DNA from: Alphaproteobacteria bacterium
GTDB lineage: Bacteria > Pseudomonadota > Alphaproteobacteria > JANSWW01
Direction: 5' to 3'
Assembly (NCBI GenBank): GCA_024743275.1
Contig: JANSWW010000002.1
Span: forward strand, 328,379-392,378
DNA length: 64,000 bases
Under the pieces are notes generated by a model. The model worked only from the letters and a program-made list of their open reading frames with translations, ran no database searches and was not told where the DNA came from. The first letter of the stretch is position 1; each line of letters starts with the position of its first letter. Shown piece after piece: positions 33,079 to 42,694 of the stretch. The translations under genes were made by a program, and so were the position numbers.

Positions 33079-34575
33079 ATGCGGATCGTCACGCTGTCCT
33101 TGTTGGCCGCAATCGCTGTCCCGGCGCTGGCGGTCGCCGCCCCGCTAAACCTCACCGTTGTTCACGTCAACGACATCGACCGGATGGAAGCCGACGACGG
33201 TCGGGGCGGGATCGCCAAGCTGGCCGCCATCATCGAACGCGAGCGGGCCGACGGCGGCCATGTGCTGGTGACCCATGGCGGCGATACCATATCGCCGTCT
33301 CTGCTGTCGGGGATCGATCAAGGCGCCCACATGATCGATCTCTTCAACACCATCGGCATCGACGTGATGGTTCTCGGCAATCACGAGTACGACTTCGGCC
33401 CCGAGATAATGGTCCGGCGGGTGGCCGAAGCGCAATTCCCCGTCCTGTCCGCCAACTCCATGACCCCGGCCGGCGGGCTGCCGGAAGGCGTGCGCGACAA
33501 CGCGGTGTTCGCGTTCGGCGACTGGTCGGTCGGCGTGATCGGCCTGACCACGCCGACGACGGCGGTGCGATCCTCCCCTGCTCCAATCGCCTTTGGCGAT
33601 GTGACCGCGACCGCCGCCGCCCAAGCCGACGCGTTGCGCGCCGATGGCGTCGATGTGGTGATCGCCCTGGCGCATACGACGATTTCCGAGGACGAGGCCC
33701 TGATCGCGCAGGGAGCGGTGGATTTCATCCTGGGCGGCGACGACCATGATCTGCGCATCAAGTGGTCGGGCGGCACCGGTTTCGTCGAGAGCAATAGCCA
33801 AGCGAACTATGTGACGGTGATCGACTTCAGCTTCGACAAGGACACCAACCGCGACGGTGGCGAGCGCCTTGTGTGGACCGCCGACTACACTGTCATCGAC
33901 ACGGCGCACATCGCGCCAAGCAAAACCGCCGCCGCCGCCGTCGAGGGCTATGTCGCGAAGCTCGACGCGGAACTCAACGTGGCCATCGGCACAACCGAAA
34001 CACCGCTGGACACCCGGCGGTCGTCGGTGCGCGGGGCCGAGAACGCGTTCGCGAATCTGCTGACGGATGCCATGCGCGAGGCCGTCGGCGCCGATGTCGC
34101 CATCACCAATGGCGGTGGAATCCGGGCCGACAGGGAATACGATGCCGGGACGACCCTGACCCGCCGCGACATCCTGAGCGAGTTGCCGTTCGGTAACCGT
34201 ACGGTTCTGCTGGAGATGACCGGCGCCGATATCGTCGCCGCCCTGGAAAACGGGGTCAGCCGGGTGGAGGACCGGGCCGGCCGGTTCCCCCATGTCTCCG
34301 GCATGACATTTCGCTACGACATGACGCAGCCGGCGGGCGACCGGGTGGTCCGGGCCATGGTTGGCGATGAGCCGCTCGACCCGGCCCACACCTATCGACT
34401 GGCGACCAACGACTTCATGGCCGGTGGCGGCGACGGCTATGGGGTGTTCCAAAACGCCCGGGTGCTGATCGACGAAACCTCCGGCGATTACATGGCGAGC
34501 CAGTTGATGCGCCATATCGAAACCGCCGGAACGGTCTCCCCGACCGTCGAAGGCCGCATAACGCGGGCGGAGTAG
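33079..34575 (+). CDS. Periplasmic 5'-nucleotidase / UDP-sugar hydrolase family protein
   Basis: A 498-residue secreted protein: signal peptide 1-21 (LLAAIAVPALAVAA), metallophosphatase domain (about 25-270) and 5_nucleotid_C domain (about 300-490; NAFANLLTDAMRE, NGGGIRAD, TNDFMAGGGDGY). Metal motifs GGDTISPS, GNHEYDFG and ALAHT are intact. The first motif reads VNDIDRM where the family has ND-x-H, so one metal-binding His is replaced by Asp. It probably releases nucleosides or phosphate from nucleotides in the periplasm. SD GGAGAG precedes ATG. It is not clearly in an operon. Confidence 0.88.
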   Translation: MRIVTLSLLAAIAVPALAVAAPLNLTVVHVNDIDRMEADDGRGGIAKLAAIIERERADGGHVLVTHGGDTISPSLLSGIDQGAHMIDLFNTIGIDVMVLGNHEYDFGPEIMVRRVAEAQFPVLSANSMTPAGGLPEGVRDNAVFAFGDWSVGVIGLTTPTTAVRSSPAPIAFGDVTATAAAQADALRADGVDVVIALAHTTISEDEALIAQGAVDFILGGDDHDLRIKWSGGTGFVESNSQANYVTVIDFSFDKDTNRDGGERLVWTADYTVIDTAHIAPSKTAAAAVEGYVAKLDAELNVAIGTTETPLDTRRSSVRGAENAFANLLTDAMREAVGADVAITNGGGIRADREYDAGTTLTRRDILSELPFGNRTVLLEMTGADIVAALENGVSRVEDRAGRFPHVSGMTFRYDMTQPAGDRVVRAMVGDEPLDPAHTYRLATNDFMAGGGDGYGVFQNARVLIDETSGDYMASQLMRHIETAGTVSPTVEGRITRAE

Positions 34576-34780
34576 GCCCGCGCCGGACACCCGGCCGACC
34601 GCCGAGCGGCGTGAGCGGCATCGCCGCGGTTTGACATTTGTTCGCGACGACATGCCGCGCCCGCTCTTGTCGCCCGCACGTGCCCCCCTAATTCCGTGGC
34701 GGTTGCCGCCGAATGTCACGAAGGTTCCGTCCGCTCGCAGACCGGCCGAGGCCGGGGTCGCGCCTGATCAGAGGTTTGCC

Positions 34781-35890
34781 ATGAATATGATTATGCCCGC
34801 CGTCGCCACCGAGGCGTCAGACCAGCAGCCGTCATCGGTCCCACCGACGGCACAGGAAGCGCATGAGGCTCTGGATGTCCTCCGTCGCCTCGCGGCCCAC
34901 GCCCCGGCGGACGCAGCGGCACTGGGGCTGTCGTTGCCGGCCGGCAACGGGCACGTCGCGCTCAATCGAAGCTACCCGTCCGAGTTCATTGCCGACTCGG
35001 ACTACAAGGCGACGCTGCCGGATCTGCAGAACGGACCGGAAAGCCTGATCAAGGGTTCTCATGCGCCCATCCAGCATGTCGGCATCTCGAACTTCCGACT
35101 GCCCCTCGACTATCGCAAACGCGATGGCGGGCTGATCAACCTCGAGACCTCGGTGACCGGATCGGTTTCCCTCGATGCAGCCAAAAAGGGCATCAATATG
35201 AGCCGCATCATGCGGACCTTCTATGGGCATGCGGGCGAAGCATTCGATCATGCCCGGATCGAGGCTGTCCTTGAAAGCTATCTTGAGGATATCGAGAGCG
35301 CGGCGGCGCGGCTCCAGCTCTCGTTTCGGTATCCCATGATGCGGCCATCGCTACGCAGTGGTCTGGAAGGCTATCAGTACTACGACGTTTCCTTCGAGAG
35401 CGTACGGAACGGCATCAAAAGCATGCGGATGCTGCATCTCGACTACGTGTACTCGTCAACCTGCCCCTGCTCGCTGGAACTCTCGGAGCATGCGCGGGTC
35501 TCCCGCAGACAGATCGCGACACCGCATTCCCAGCGCTCGGTCGCGCGCCTCTCGGTCGTCGTGGAAGGAGATCGCCCGCTCTGGATCGAGGACCTGGTGG
35601 GCCTCTGCAACGCCGCGATCCCGACGGAGACGCAGGTCATGGTCAAACGCGAGGACGAGCAGGCCTTCGCCGAGTTGAACGCATCGAACCCGATCTTCGT
35701 CGAGGACGCCGTCCGACTGCTGTGCGAGGCGTTGAAGGGAGAGGATCGGATCGGCGACTTCCGCGTCGTCGCCAGCCACCAGGAATCGCTCCACAGCCAT
35801 GATGCGATGTCGATTCTCACCCAAGGCGAGACATTCGCGCAGGCCAGCCACGACCCTCGGCTCTTCTCGACGCTCATCCACACGAGTTGA
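34781..35890 (+). CDS. folE2: GTP cyclohydrolase FolE2 (type IB)
   Basis: A 369-residue GCYH-IB enzyme that makes 7,8-dihydroneopterin triphosphate for folate-type pathways. It carries the family marks: GISNFRLPLDY, the conserved STCPCS with the active-site Cys, TPHSQRS and the late SHDA region. The start ATG 34781 has AGAGG at 6-nt spacing; the ORF extends 50 codons upstream without support. FolE2 can use metals other than zinc and is often Zur-controlled, but I saw no convincing Zur site. The N-terminal about 60 residues are longer than in many FolE2 proteins. Confidence 0.93.
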   Translation: MNMIMPAVATEASDQQPSSVPPTAQEAHEALDVLRRLAAHAPADAAALGLSLPAGNGHVALNRSYPSEFIADSDYKATLPDLQNGPESLIKGSHAPIQHVGISNFRLPLDYRKRDGGLINLETSVTGSVSLDAAKKGINMSRIMRTFYGHAGEAFDHARIEAVLESYLEDIESAAARLQLSFRYPMMRPSLRSGLEGYQYYDVSFESVRNGIKSMRMLHLDYVYSSTCPCSLELSEHARVSRRQIATPHSQRSVARLSVVVEGDRPLWIEDLVGLCNAAIPTETQVMVKREDEQAFAELNASNPIFVEDAVRLLCEALKGEDRIGDFRVVASHQESLHSHDAMSILTQGETFAQASHDPRLFSTLIHTS

Positions 35891-36082
35891 AGCGGGACTC
35901 CGTCGCGGTCCCCGCCACGGTGTTCCGGGTGACCGGCACCTGAGCGATGTCTCCATGCGGCCGACTAAACCCGTCTGTCGGACCTTATTCGCGCCGGGCC
36001 ACGCAATCCCACATCGTGAGAACAGGCGCCTTCCGGCTAGCGTCCCGCCGTCGGCGGCCTCATGGTATGGGGGAGGTTGACC

Positions 36083-36772
36083 ATGCTTACACTTTACTAT
36101 GCGCCCGACAACGCATCGCTCGTCCTCCGCCTCGCCTTGGAGGAGGCATCGCTGCCCTATGAAACGATCCTCGTCGACCGCGCGACCAACGCCCAGAAGG
36201 CACCCGACTATCTGGCGTTGAACCCCACCGGCCGGATCCCGACCCTTGTAACCCCGCAAGGCGTTATGGCTGAAACAGCCGCCTGTCTTCTCTGGCTCAC
36301 GGACAGCTATCCCGATGCGAACCTCGGTCCCTCGCGGGATGACGCAAGACGCGGGCGGTTTCTGCGCTGGTTGTTCTATCTCTCGAACACAGTCCACGCC
36401 GATTTGATCCGCATCTTCTACCCACAGCGCTTCGTGCCGGCAGAGGGCATCGATCGGCATCACGAGACGATGACCAAGCAGGTGCTTGCCCATTTCGAGA
36501 TTCTTGATGCCGCGGTTCGGAACGACCCATCCATTTTCGCGCCCCCCTCGGCGCTTGCGCTCTATCTTGGCCCCCTACTGCGCTGGTCCGCGCTCTATCC
36601 CTCGTCGGCCAAGCGTTGGCTCGATCTCGCAACTTTTCCAGCCCTCAAGAAACTCGCTCGGTCTTTGGAGGCGCGTCCAAGCGTCAGAACCGCGACTTTG
36701 GCGGAAGGACTTGGGGACGCGCCCTTCACAAAACCGAAGCCGCCAAATCCTCCGGTCGGTTCCGCCATATGA
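36083..36772 (+). CDS. Glutathione S-transferase family protein
   Basis: A 229-residue GST: thioredoxin-like N-domain (LTLYYAPDNASLVLRLALEE, cis-Pro in NPTGRIPTLV, then AETAACLLWL) and an all-helical C-domain from about residue 88. The start ATG 36083 has GGGGGAGG six bases upstream. The C-terminal 20 residues are a Pro/Lys tail (KPKPPNPPVG). It precedes the deaminase of the nitrogen-compound locus on the same strand by about 126 bp, so it could belong to it. Its substrate is unknown. Confidence 0.85.
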   Translation: MLTLYYAPDNASLVLRLALEEASLPYETILVDRATNAQKAPDYLALNPTGRIPTLVTPQGVMAETAACLLWLTDSYPDANLGPSRDDARRGRFLRWLFYLSNTVHADLIRIFYPQRFVPAEGIDRHHETMTKQVLAHFEILDAAVRNDPSIFAPPSALALYLGPLLRWSALYPSSAKRWLDLATFPALKKLARSLEARPSVRTATLAEGLGDAPFTKPKPPNPPVGSAI

Positions 36773-36898
36773 CGCGACATGGGCGTTTGCGGCCAAACGC
36801 TGGATGACGCCCTTCGCCGGGGGTGCGCGAAACCGTTTCGAACCGTCCGGCGACGCTGCTATATCGACACCGGATCTTGTTGGAGGGAGGGGAGCGTC

Positions 36899-38173
36899 AT
36901 GTTCGACCTGATCGTCAGGAACGCCACATTGGCGGATGGCCGGACCGGCATCGATGTCGCGTGCAAAGACGGCGTGATCGCCGCTGTCGATGAGGGGATC
37001 GCAGCCGAGGCCGGCGAGGTCATCGATGCGAAGGGCTATCTCTTGTCGCCGCCCTTCGTGGATCCGCACTTCCACCTGGATGCCACCCTGTCCCTGGGGA
37101 CCCCACGGATGAACGTCTCCGGCACGCTTCTGGAGGGCATCGGCCTGTGGGGGGAACTCAAACCCCTTCAGTCGGTGGAGGATATCGCCACCCGGGCCTT
37201 GAGGTATTGCGAGCTGGCGATCGCGAAAGGGATCGGCGCGATCCGCAGCCATGTCGATATCTGCGACGATGAACTGAAGGGCGTCCGCGCGCTCCTGGAC
37301 GTCCGCGAGAAGGTCTCGGACCACATCGACCTCCAGCTCGTGGCCTTTCCTCAGGACGGTTTGCTGCGGGACCCGACGGCGAAGGACAACATGATGCGCG
37401 CCTTGGAGATGGGCGTCGATGTCGTCGGCGGCATTCCACATTTCGAGCGCACGATGTCCGACGGCGCGGAAAGCGTCCGCATGTGTTGCGAAATCGCGGC
37501 CGAGCGCGGGCTGATGGTGGATCTCCATTGCGACGAGAGCGACGATCCCCAGAGCCGGCATATCGAGACGCTGGCTTTCGAGGCCCGGAGACTTGGCCTA
37601 CAGGGCCGCGTGACCGGATCTCATCTGACCTCGATGCACTCGATGGACAACTACTATGTCTCCAAGCTGATTCCCCTGATCGTGGAAGCCGGGGTGAACG
37701 CCATTCCCAACCCGGCGATCAACATCATGCTGCAGGGGCGGCATGACAGTTATCCGAAACGCCGCGGCCTGACCCGTGTCCGTGAGTTGCGCGACGCCGG
37801 CGTCCGCGTCGGTTTCGGGTCGGATTGCATGATGGATCCTTGGTACTCGCTGGGCAAAGCCGACATGCTGGATATCGCGTTCATGGGTCTGCATGTCGGC
37901 CAACTCGCGAGCCTCGACGACATGGCTTGGTGTTTTGACGCCGTAACGGAGAATGCCGCGCGAATCATGGGCCTGGACGGATACGGGATCGCCAAGGGCT
38001 GCGACGCGAATTTCGTCCTGCTGCAGGCAAACAACAAGATCGAGGCGGTTCGGCTCAGGGCTCACAGGCTGGCCGTTATTCGTCGCGGAAAGCTCATCTG
38101 CCAATCGAACGAAGTGACTTTCGGCTTGACCGTTCTGTCTGGCGCGGCTCTGAACGAAGCGCGTTTGACCTGA
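36899..38173 (+). CDS. Cytosine deaminase-like amidohydrolase (CodA/AtzC type)
   Basis: A 424-residue amidohydrolase. It is of the CodA type: DPHFHLDATL with the HxH pair, DLHCDESDD (third His and following acidic residues), GSHLTSMHSMDN, and SDCMMDPWYSLGKADML, which parallels the DPWYPLG of cytosine deaminase. Metal site and active Asp are present. ATG 36899 follows GGAGGGAGGGGAG. The family deaminates cytosine, isoguanine, creatinine-like or triazine rings. With a ureohydrolase downstream, an N-rich ring or guanidino substrate fits better than cytosine itself, but that is inference. Confidence 0.88.
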   Translation: MFDLIVRNATLADGRTGIDVACKDGVIAAVDEGIAAEAGEVIDAKGYLLSPPFVDPHFHLDATLSLGTPRMNVSGTLLEGIGLWGELKPLQSVEDIATRALRYCELAIAKGIGAIRSHVDICDDELKGVRALLDVREKVSDHIDLQLVAFPQDGLLRDPTAKDNMMRALEMGVDVVGGIPHFERTMSDGAESVRMCCEIAAERGLMVDLHCDESDDPQSRHIETLAFEARRLGLQGRVTGSHLTSMHSMDNYYVSKLIPLIVEAGVNAIPNPAINIMLQGRHDSYPKRRGLTRVRELRDAGVRVGFGSDCMMDPWYSLGKADMLDIAFMGLHVGQLASLDDMAWCFDAVTENAARIMGLDGYGIAKGCDANFVLLQANNKIEAVRLRAHRLAVIRRGKLICQSNEVTFGLTVLSGAALNEARLT

Positions 38174-38272
38174 CCACAGGCGACGCCGAGACGGCCATGA
38201 AACACGCGGATTTGGAACCGGGTTTCCAAGATCGCCGACACTGGACTGAAACCGCTCACAATGGAGAAGACG

Positions 38273-39244
38273 ATGACCGGACACGGGTACGACTCTGGAC
38301 GCCTCAACCTTCCCTTCGTCGGCATTCCGACCTTTGCCAAATCTCCCTATGTCCAGAACTGGGATAGCATCGACGCCGACGTCGCCATTCTCGGCGCACC
38401 ATTCGACTTCGGCACGCAATGGCGGCCCGGCGCGCGTTTCGGTCCGCGCGCCGTTCGGGAGGCGTCGACCCTGTTTAGTTTCGGTCACGCGGGAGCATAC
38501 GACCACGAGGACGACGCGACCTATCTCGATGCGTCGGTCAGGCTCGTCGATATCGGTGACGCCGACATCATCCATACAAAGACGGAAGAGAGCCATGCCA
38601 ACATTCGGCACGGTGTTCGAAAGATCCTCGATGCGGCGGCGCTGCCGGTCGTTCTTGGTGGGGATCACTCGATCAACATCCCCTGTATCGAAGCGTTCGC
38701 CGATGATTGCGACCAAAACGGGCCGATCCACATTGTCCAGATCGATGCCCATCTCGATTTCGTGGACGAACGCCACGGAGTGACGATCGGACACGGAAAT
38801 CCGATGCGGCGCGCCATAGAGAAATCCTATGTCTCGGGCATGACGCAACTGGGGATCCGCAACGTCTCCTCGACGGCGAAGGATGGATACGACGATGCGC
38901 GGGCGCGAGGCTCGGACATCTTGTCGGTGCGCCAGGTGCGGAGACTTGGAACGGAGGGCGTGCTTGCCCGAATGCCGCGAGGGGGCCGCTACTACGTGAC
39001 CATCGACATTGATGGCTTCTGTCCGTCAATCGCATCCGGCACCGGCACGCCCAGCCATGGTGGTTTCCTCTACTATGAGGTCCTGGAAATCCTTCAGGGA
39101 CTCGCCCAACGCGGCGAGGTGGTCGGGATAGACCTGGTCGAGGTCGCGCCCGCCTATGATCCGACGGAGAGCACGCAGATCCTCGCAGCTCAGTTGCTCT
39201 TGAATTTCCTCGGCTTCATTTTTCATGCACGAGCTGGGTCGTAA
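38273..39244 (+). CDS. Ureohydrolase (agmatinase/guanidinobutyrase family)
   Basis: A 323-residue arginase-superfamily enzyme with all manganese-binding motifs: GGDHS, QIDAHLDF and TIDIDGFCPSI (the last with an unusual I-D-G-F-C variant). A typical beginning is ILGAPFDFGTQWRPGARFGP. The start ATG 38273 with GGAG six bases upstream is preferred to ATG 38261. It hydrolyses a guanidino compound to urea plus amine; the exact substrate (agmatine, guanidinobutyrate, guanidinopropionate or other) cannot be read. It lies 99 bp after the deaminase and is convergent with LysR. Confidence 0.88.
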   Translation: MTGHGYDSGRLNLPFVGIPTFAKSPYVQNWDSIDADVAILGAPFDFGTQWRPGARFGPRAVREASTLFSFGHAGAYDHEDDATYLDASVRLVDIGDADIIHTKTEESHANIRHGVRKILDAAALPVVLGGDHSINIPCIEAFADDCDQNGPIHIVQIDAHLDFVDERHGVTIGHGNPMRRAIEKSYVSGMTQLGIRNVSSTAKDGYDDARARGSDILSVRQVRRLGTEGVLARMPRGGRYYVTIDIDGFCPSIASGTGTPSHGGFLYYEVLEILQGLAQRGEVVGIDLVEVAPAYDPTESTQILAAQLLLNFLGFIFHARAGS

Positions 39245-39250
39245 AATCTG

Positions 39251-40168
39251 CTAGGCGCCCTTCTTCGCCACACTCTCCCGAACCGTCTGGATGAAACCAG
39301 CCAAGACAGGGTAGGAGATGTCCGAACGTCGCCAGGCGATATCATACCGGCTCTCATACCCTAAGGTGTTCGGGAGGATCGACCGCACACTGTCCGTGCC
39401 GAGCAGGTTCTCGGCATAGTGGACAGGTAGAAACGCCAGATAGGCCCCTGAAAGCACCAGATGGGCCAACCCCTCAATGTTGAAGGCACGTGCGACATAG
39501 CGAAAGGACTGGTGCGGTTTCGGCATGCCCGAGACCGGCACATAGCCTCGTTGCGCATGATCGTGGAGCGCGACCTCCTCAAGGGTGATGGCATTCTGAT
39601 CGGCGTCGAACAGGGGGTGACCAGGGCCGCAATAGAGTTCCATGCGGGTCGACGCCAGCCGCTCATAGCTCAGATTGGCGACTTTCCTGGGAAAGAAGCC
39701 GAGTGCGACATCCAGCTCACCCTCCGCGATGGCATTGGCGAGCTGATCCGGCGGCTGAACATGGATGGATAGTGTTACGCCGGTATATTGGGCGCGATAG
39801 CGACGGATCACATCGTCCACGCTGAAGCCTGGATTGGTAAGGCTGTTGTCGATGACGCCGACGGTGAGTTCGCCACCCTTGTCGCCATGAATATCCAGGA
39901 GCTGGACGGCGAAATCATCCACATGGGAAAGCAGTCTTTCGCTGGCATCCAATACGGTTCGCCCCTCCTCGGTCAGGACAAACCCGCCCCGACCCCGGTG
40001 GCATAGCCGCATGCCCAGGCGTTTCTCCAAATTGGAGACATGAACGCTGATGGTCGACGTACTGATGTTCAGCTCGTCTTGCGCCGCCGCCAATCCCCCA
40101 CAGCGGCACACCGTCATAAAGACGCGCAGTAACCTCAGATCGGCATACTGAAGGTGATGCGGGTTCAT
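39251..40168 (-). CDS. LysR-family transcriptional regulator
   Basis: A 305-residue LysR protein. The start ATG 40168 gives the usual length; the ORF extends 30 codons further without a ribosome site. HTH in residues 8-65 (AAQDELNISTSTISVHVSNLEKRLG), followed by the LysR substrate-binding domain. It is divergent from the ABC transporter operon, and a strong inverted repeat between them is its likely operator. It probably responds to the transported nitrogen compound. Confidence 0.92.
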   Translation of the reverse strand: MNPHHLQYADLRLLRVFMTVCRCGGLAAAQDELNISTSTISVHVSNLEKRLGMRLCHRGRGGFVLTEEGRTVLDASERLLSHVDDFAVQLLDIHGDKGGELTVGVIDNSLTNPGFSVDDVIRRYRAQYTGVTLSIHVQPPDQLANAIAEGELDVALGFFPRKVANLSYERLASTRMELYCGPGHPLFDADQNAITLEEVALHDHAQRGYVPVSGMPKPHQSFRYVARAFNIEGLAHLVLSGAYLAFLPVHYAENLLGTDSVRSILPNTLGYESRYDIAWRRSDISYPVLAGFIQTVRESVAKKGA

Positions 40169-40175
40169 CGGACTC

Positions 40176-40195
40176 ACTTTGATAACGGTCAAAGT
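40176..40195. promoter_or_regulatory. Palindromic operator for the LysR regulator
   Basis: A perfect inverted repeat ACTTTGA-TAACGG-TCAAAGT (7-bp arms, 6-bp spacer). It lies 8 bp upstream of the LysR start codon and 72 bp before the ABC ATPase start. The 20-bp dyad fits LysR-type sites, and its position next to its own start suggests autoregulation. The remaining intergenic sequence is A/T-rich, as expected for a promoter. Confidence 0.65.
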
Positions 40196-40267
40196 AGAGT
40201 TTGAAAGTTTGATATTTTCGCAAGCGCGAGATTTGGTCAACACTTTCGTATAGCGCATGAGGTTTAA

Positions 40268-41443
40268 ATGGAACGAAACGTAATCCGATCAGGTTCCAAG
40301 CTCGCTCCGTCGAGCTTTTCCGCAGCGCCGCATGCACTGTCCCTGAAGGGAATTGTGAAGCGCTATGGAGACCTCGCCGCCGTCGATGGCGTATCGCTGG
40401 ACATCCCAAGAGGCTCCTTCCTCACGCTTCTCGGTCCCTCCGGCTCCGGAAAGACGACCATTTTGATGTCCATCGCCGGTTTCGTCCGGCCGACCGAAGG
40501 CGACATCCTTCTCGACGGCGCTCGAATCAACGATCTGCCGCCCGAGAAGCGCAACTTCGGCATGGTTTTCCAGGGCTATGCCCTCTTCCCTCATATGACC
40601 GTCGCCGAGAATGTGTGGTTTCCGTTGCGGGTCAGGGGGCAGTCCTTCCCGGAATCCGAACGGGCGGTCATGGATGTCCTGCAACTCGTGCAATTGGATC
40701 ATCTCAAAGACCGGCTCCCCTCCGAGCTCTCGGGAGGTCAGCAACAGCGGGTGGCGCTGGCCCGGGCGCTGGTCTTCAAGCCCGACCTCCTGCTTCTCGA
40801 CGAGCCGCTTTCAGCGCTCGACAAAAAGCTGAGGGCCGATCTGCAATGGGAACTGAAGGACCTGCACGAGAAACTCGGGACCACCTTTATCTATGTCACC
40901 CATGATCAGGAAGAGGCACTCTCCATGTCCGACGAGATCGTCATCCTGCGCGATGGCAAGATCGAACAGATGGGCAAACCGGGCGACCTATACGAGAAGC
41001 CGGCCACCAGCTTCGTCGCGGACTTCCTGGGCAAATCCAATTTCATCAGAGCCAGGCTAATCGCCAGCACGGGTCCCGATCAGGCGACCTATGCCGTCGG
41101 CGAGCAGGAATTCAATCTCCGTCCGGCACCGGCGACGGTCGGACCAGGCGAGACTGTCGCCATCGCGCTTCGCCCGGAGAAAATAGACATCAGCGTCACG
41201 GAGCCTGAGACCACGAACCGGCTCAAGGCCACGATCCGGCAATTCAATTATCACGGGACGAGTTTCCATCTGCGGGTGTCCGCCGCACCGTTGGGGGACC
41301 TCTTCGTCACGGTTCAGGCGTGGCGGTGCGGGATCACGCCGTCCATCAACGGCGAACTCTGGATCAGTTGGGAACCCGAAGCAGGGGTGGTGGTGAGGGA
41401 GACCGTCGCCATCGACGACCGTCCGTCTCCGGACGGCGTTTGA
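40268..41443 (+). CDS. ABC transporter ATP-binding protein, PotA/spermidine-putrescine type
   Basis: A 391-residue ATPase: Walker A GPSGSGKTT, Q-loop FQGYALFPHMT, signature LSGGQQQR, Walker B LLLLDEP, H-loop THDQ, and a C-terminal TOBE_2 domain from about residue 290. The TOBE tail is standard for PotA and other importers of the PAAT/POPT class. ATG 40268 follows GAGG at 5 nt. It starts a four-gene importer (ATPase, binding protein, two permeases). Confidence 0.94.
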   Translation: MERNVIRSGSKLAPSSFSAAPHALSLKGIVKRYGDLAAVDGVSLDIPRGSFLTLLGPSGSGKTTILMSIAGFVRPTEGDILLDGARINDLPPEKRNFGMVFQGYALFPHMTVAENVWFPLRVRGQSFPESERAVMDVLQLVQLDHLKDRLPSELSGGQQQRVALARALVFKPDLLLLDEPLSALDKKLRADLQWELKDLHEKLGTTFIYVTHDQEEALSMSDEIVILRDGKIEQMGKPGDLYEKPATSFVADFLGKSNFIRARLIASTGPDQATYAVGEQEFNLRPAPATVGPGETVAIALRPEKIDISVTEPETTNRLKATIRQFNYHGTSFHLRVSAAPLGDLFVTVQAWRCGITPSINGELWISWEPEAGVVVRETVAIDDRPSPDGV

Positions 41444-41475
41444 TGTTCAGCAAAGAGAGAACAGAGGAGGTGACC

Positions 41476-42648
41476 ATGTCGATCAGAAATACGATTTACG
41501 AAAAGGATCTCTACGACGACGAAGAGCTCTTTCAGCAGGATTGCATCGAAATCGCAAAGGAACGCCTGAACCGGGGCGAAATCGATCGCCGGACGTTCGT
41601 CAAGGCGCTGAGCTTCCTCAGCCTGGCGCCGGTGACCGCGATAATGGCGCCGGGCTCCGCCAAGGCGGCGAGTGAACTGGTTGTGGTGAACTGGGGCGGA
41701 CCTGCCGTCGACGCCTATATGAACGCCTTCGGAAAACCGTTCGAAGAAGCCACCGGGGTGAAAGTGGTGATCGACGGTACCGGCCCGCTCGGGTCCAAGA
41801 TCAGGGCCATGGTGGAAGCCGGCAATGTGGTCTGGGATGTCTGCGATACCGGTGCGGGCACAACCTTGGTGCTTCAGGATGCGGGCGTGATCGAGCCCAT
41901 CGACTACTCGATCGTCGACAAATCCAAGGTCTTCGGCGATTTCGCCTTCAGCCATGGGGTCGTCAATTACATGTTCAGCTTCGTGCTGGCCTATAACCAG
42001 AAGCGGCTGGAGAAAGTCCCGGCGAGCTGGGCGGACTTCTGGGATACCTCCGCCTTCCCGGGGATGCGCACCATGCGGAAGCAGCCGAATGGCATGATGG
42101 AGGCCTGCATGCAGGCCGCCGGCAAGTCGCTCGACGAGGTCTACCCGATCGACATCGATCTGTGTGTCGAGAAGTTCAAGGAAATCCGCGACGACGTGAT
42201 CATCTGGGGTTCCGGTTCCCAGAGCCAGCAGCTGTTCCGCGAGGGTGAAGTCGTAATGGGCAACATCTGGCACACCCGGGCCAACCTGCTGCGGCGCGAT
42301 ATGAAGGGCGATGTGGCCTGGACCTGGAAAGGCGGATGTGTCGCGCCCGGCATGTGGAACGTTCCCGTCGGCAACCCGGCCGGCAAGGATGCGGCCATGC
42401 AGTTCATCGCCTCCAGTCAGGATCCGGACCAACAGATCGAACTGTTCAAGGTCATGGGTAACGGCCCGGCCAACCCGGCGGCCGCCGCCAAGGTGCCGGA
42501 AGACCTCCGGGCCTTCGATCCGGGGCAGCCGGAGAACTTCGCCCTGCAGGTGCCGTTCAACGGGTTCTGGTATCGCGAGCAGCATTCCAGCGGCAAGACC
42601 AACGACCAGTACTCCCGCGAAGTCTGGCTGCAGGCCCAGGCCGGCTAG
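41476..42648 (+). CDS. Periplasmic substrate-binding protein of the Pot-type importer
   Basis: A 390-residue binding protein. ATG 41476 has GAGGAGG at 5 nt. A 35-residue polar leader precedes a Tat-like signal IDRRTFVKALSFLSLAPVTA with PGSAKA cleavage site; such N-regions are long for a secretion signal. The mature part (ELVVVNWGGPAVDAYMNAFG onward) is a PotD/spermidine-putrescine-type periplasmic binding fold. It is 32 bp after the ATPase and shares its transcript. The ligand is likely polyamine-like, guanidino or amino-acid-derived. Confidence 0.9.
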   Translation: MSIRNTIYEKDLYDDEELFQQDCIEIAKERLNRGEIDRRTFVKALSFLSLAPVTAIMAPGSAKAASELVVVNWGGPAVDAYMNAFGKPFEEATGVKVVIDGTGPLGSKIRAMVEAGNVVWDVCDTGAGTTLVLQDAGVIEPIDYSIVDKSKVFGDFAFSHGVVNYMFSFVLAYNQKRLEKVPASWADFWDTSAFPGMRTMRKQPNGMMEACMQAAGKSLDEVYPIDIDLCVEKFKEIRDDVIIWGSGSQSQQLFREGEVVMGNIWHTRANLLRRDMKGDVAWTWKGGCVAPGMWNVPVGNPAGKDAAMQFIASSQDPDQQIELFKVMGNGPANPAAAAKVPEDLRAFDPGQPENFALQVPFNGFWYREQHSSGKTNDQYSREVWLQAQAG

Positions 42649-42694
42649 CCTTCGACGATCGCCGAACGGAAGAGACGCGAAGGGGCGGGCGACA

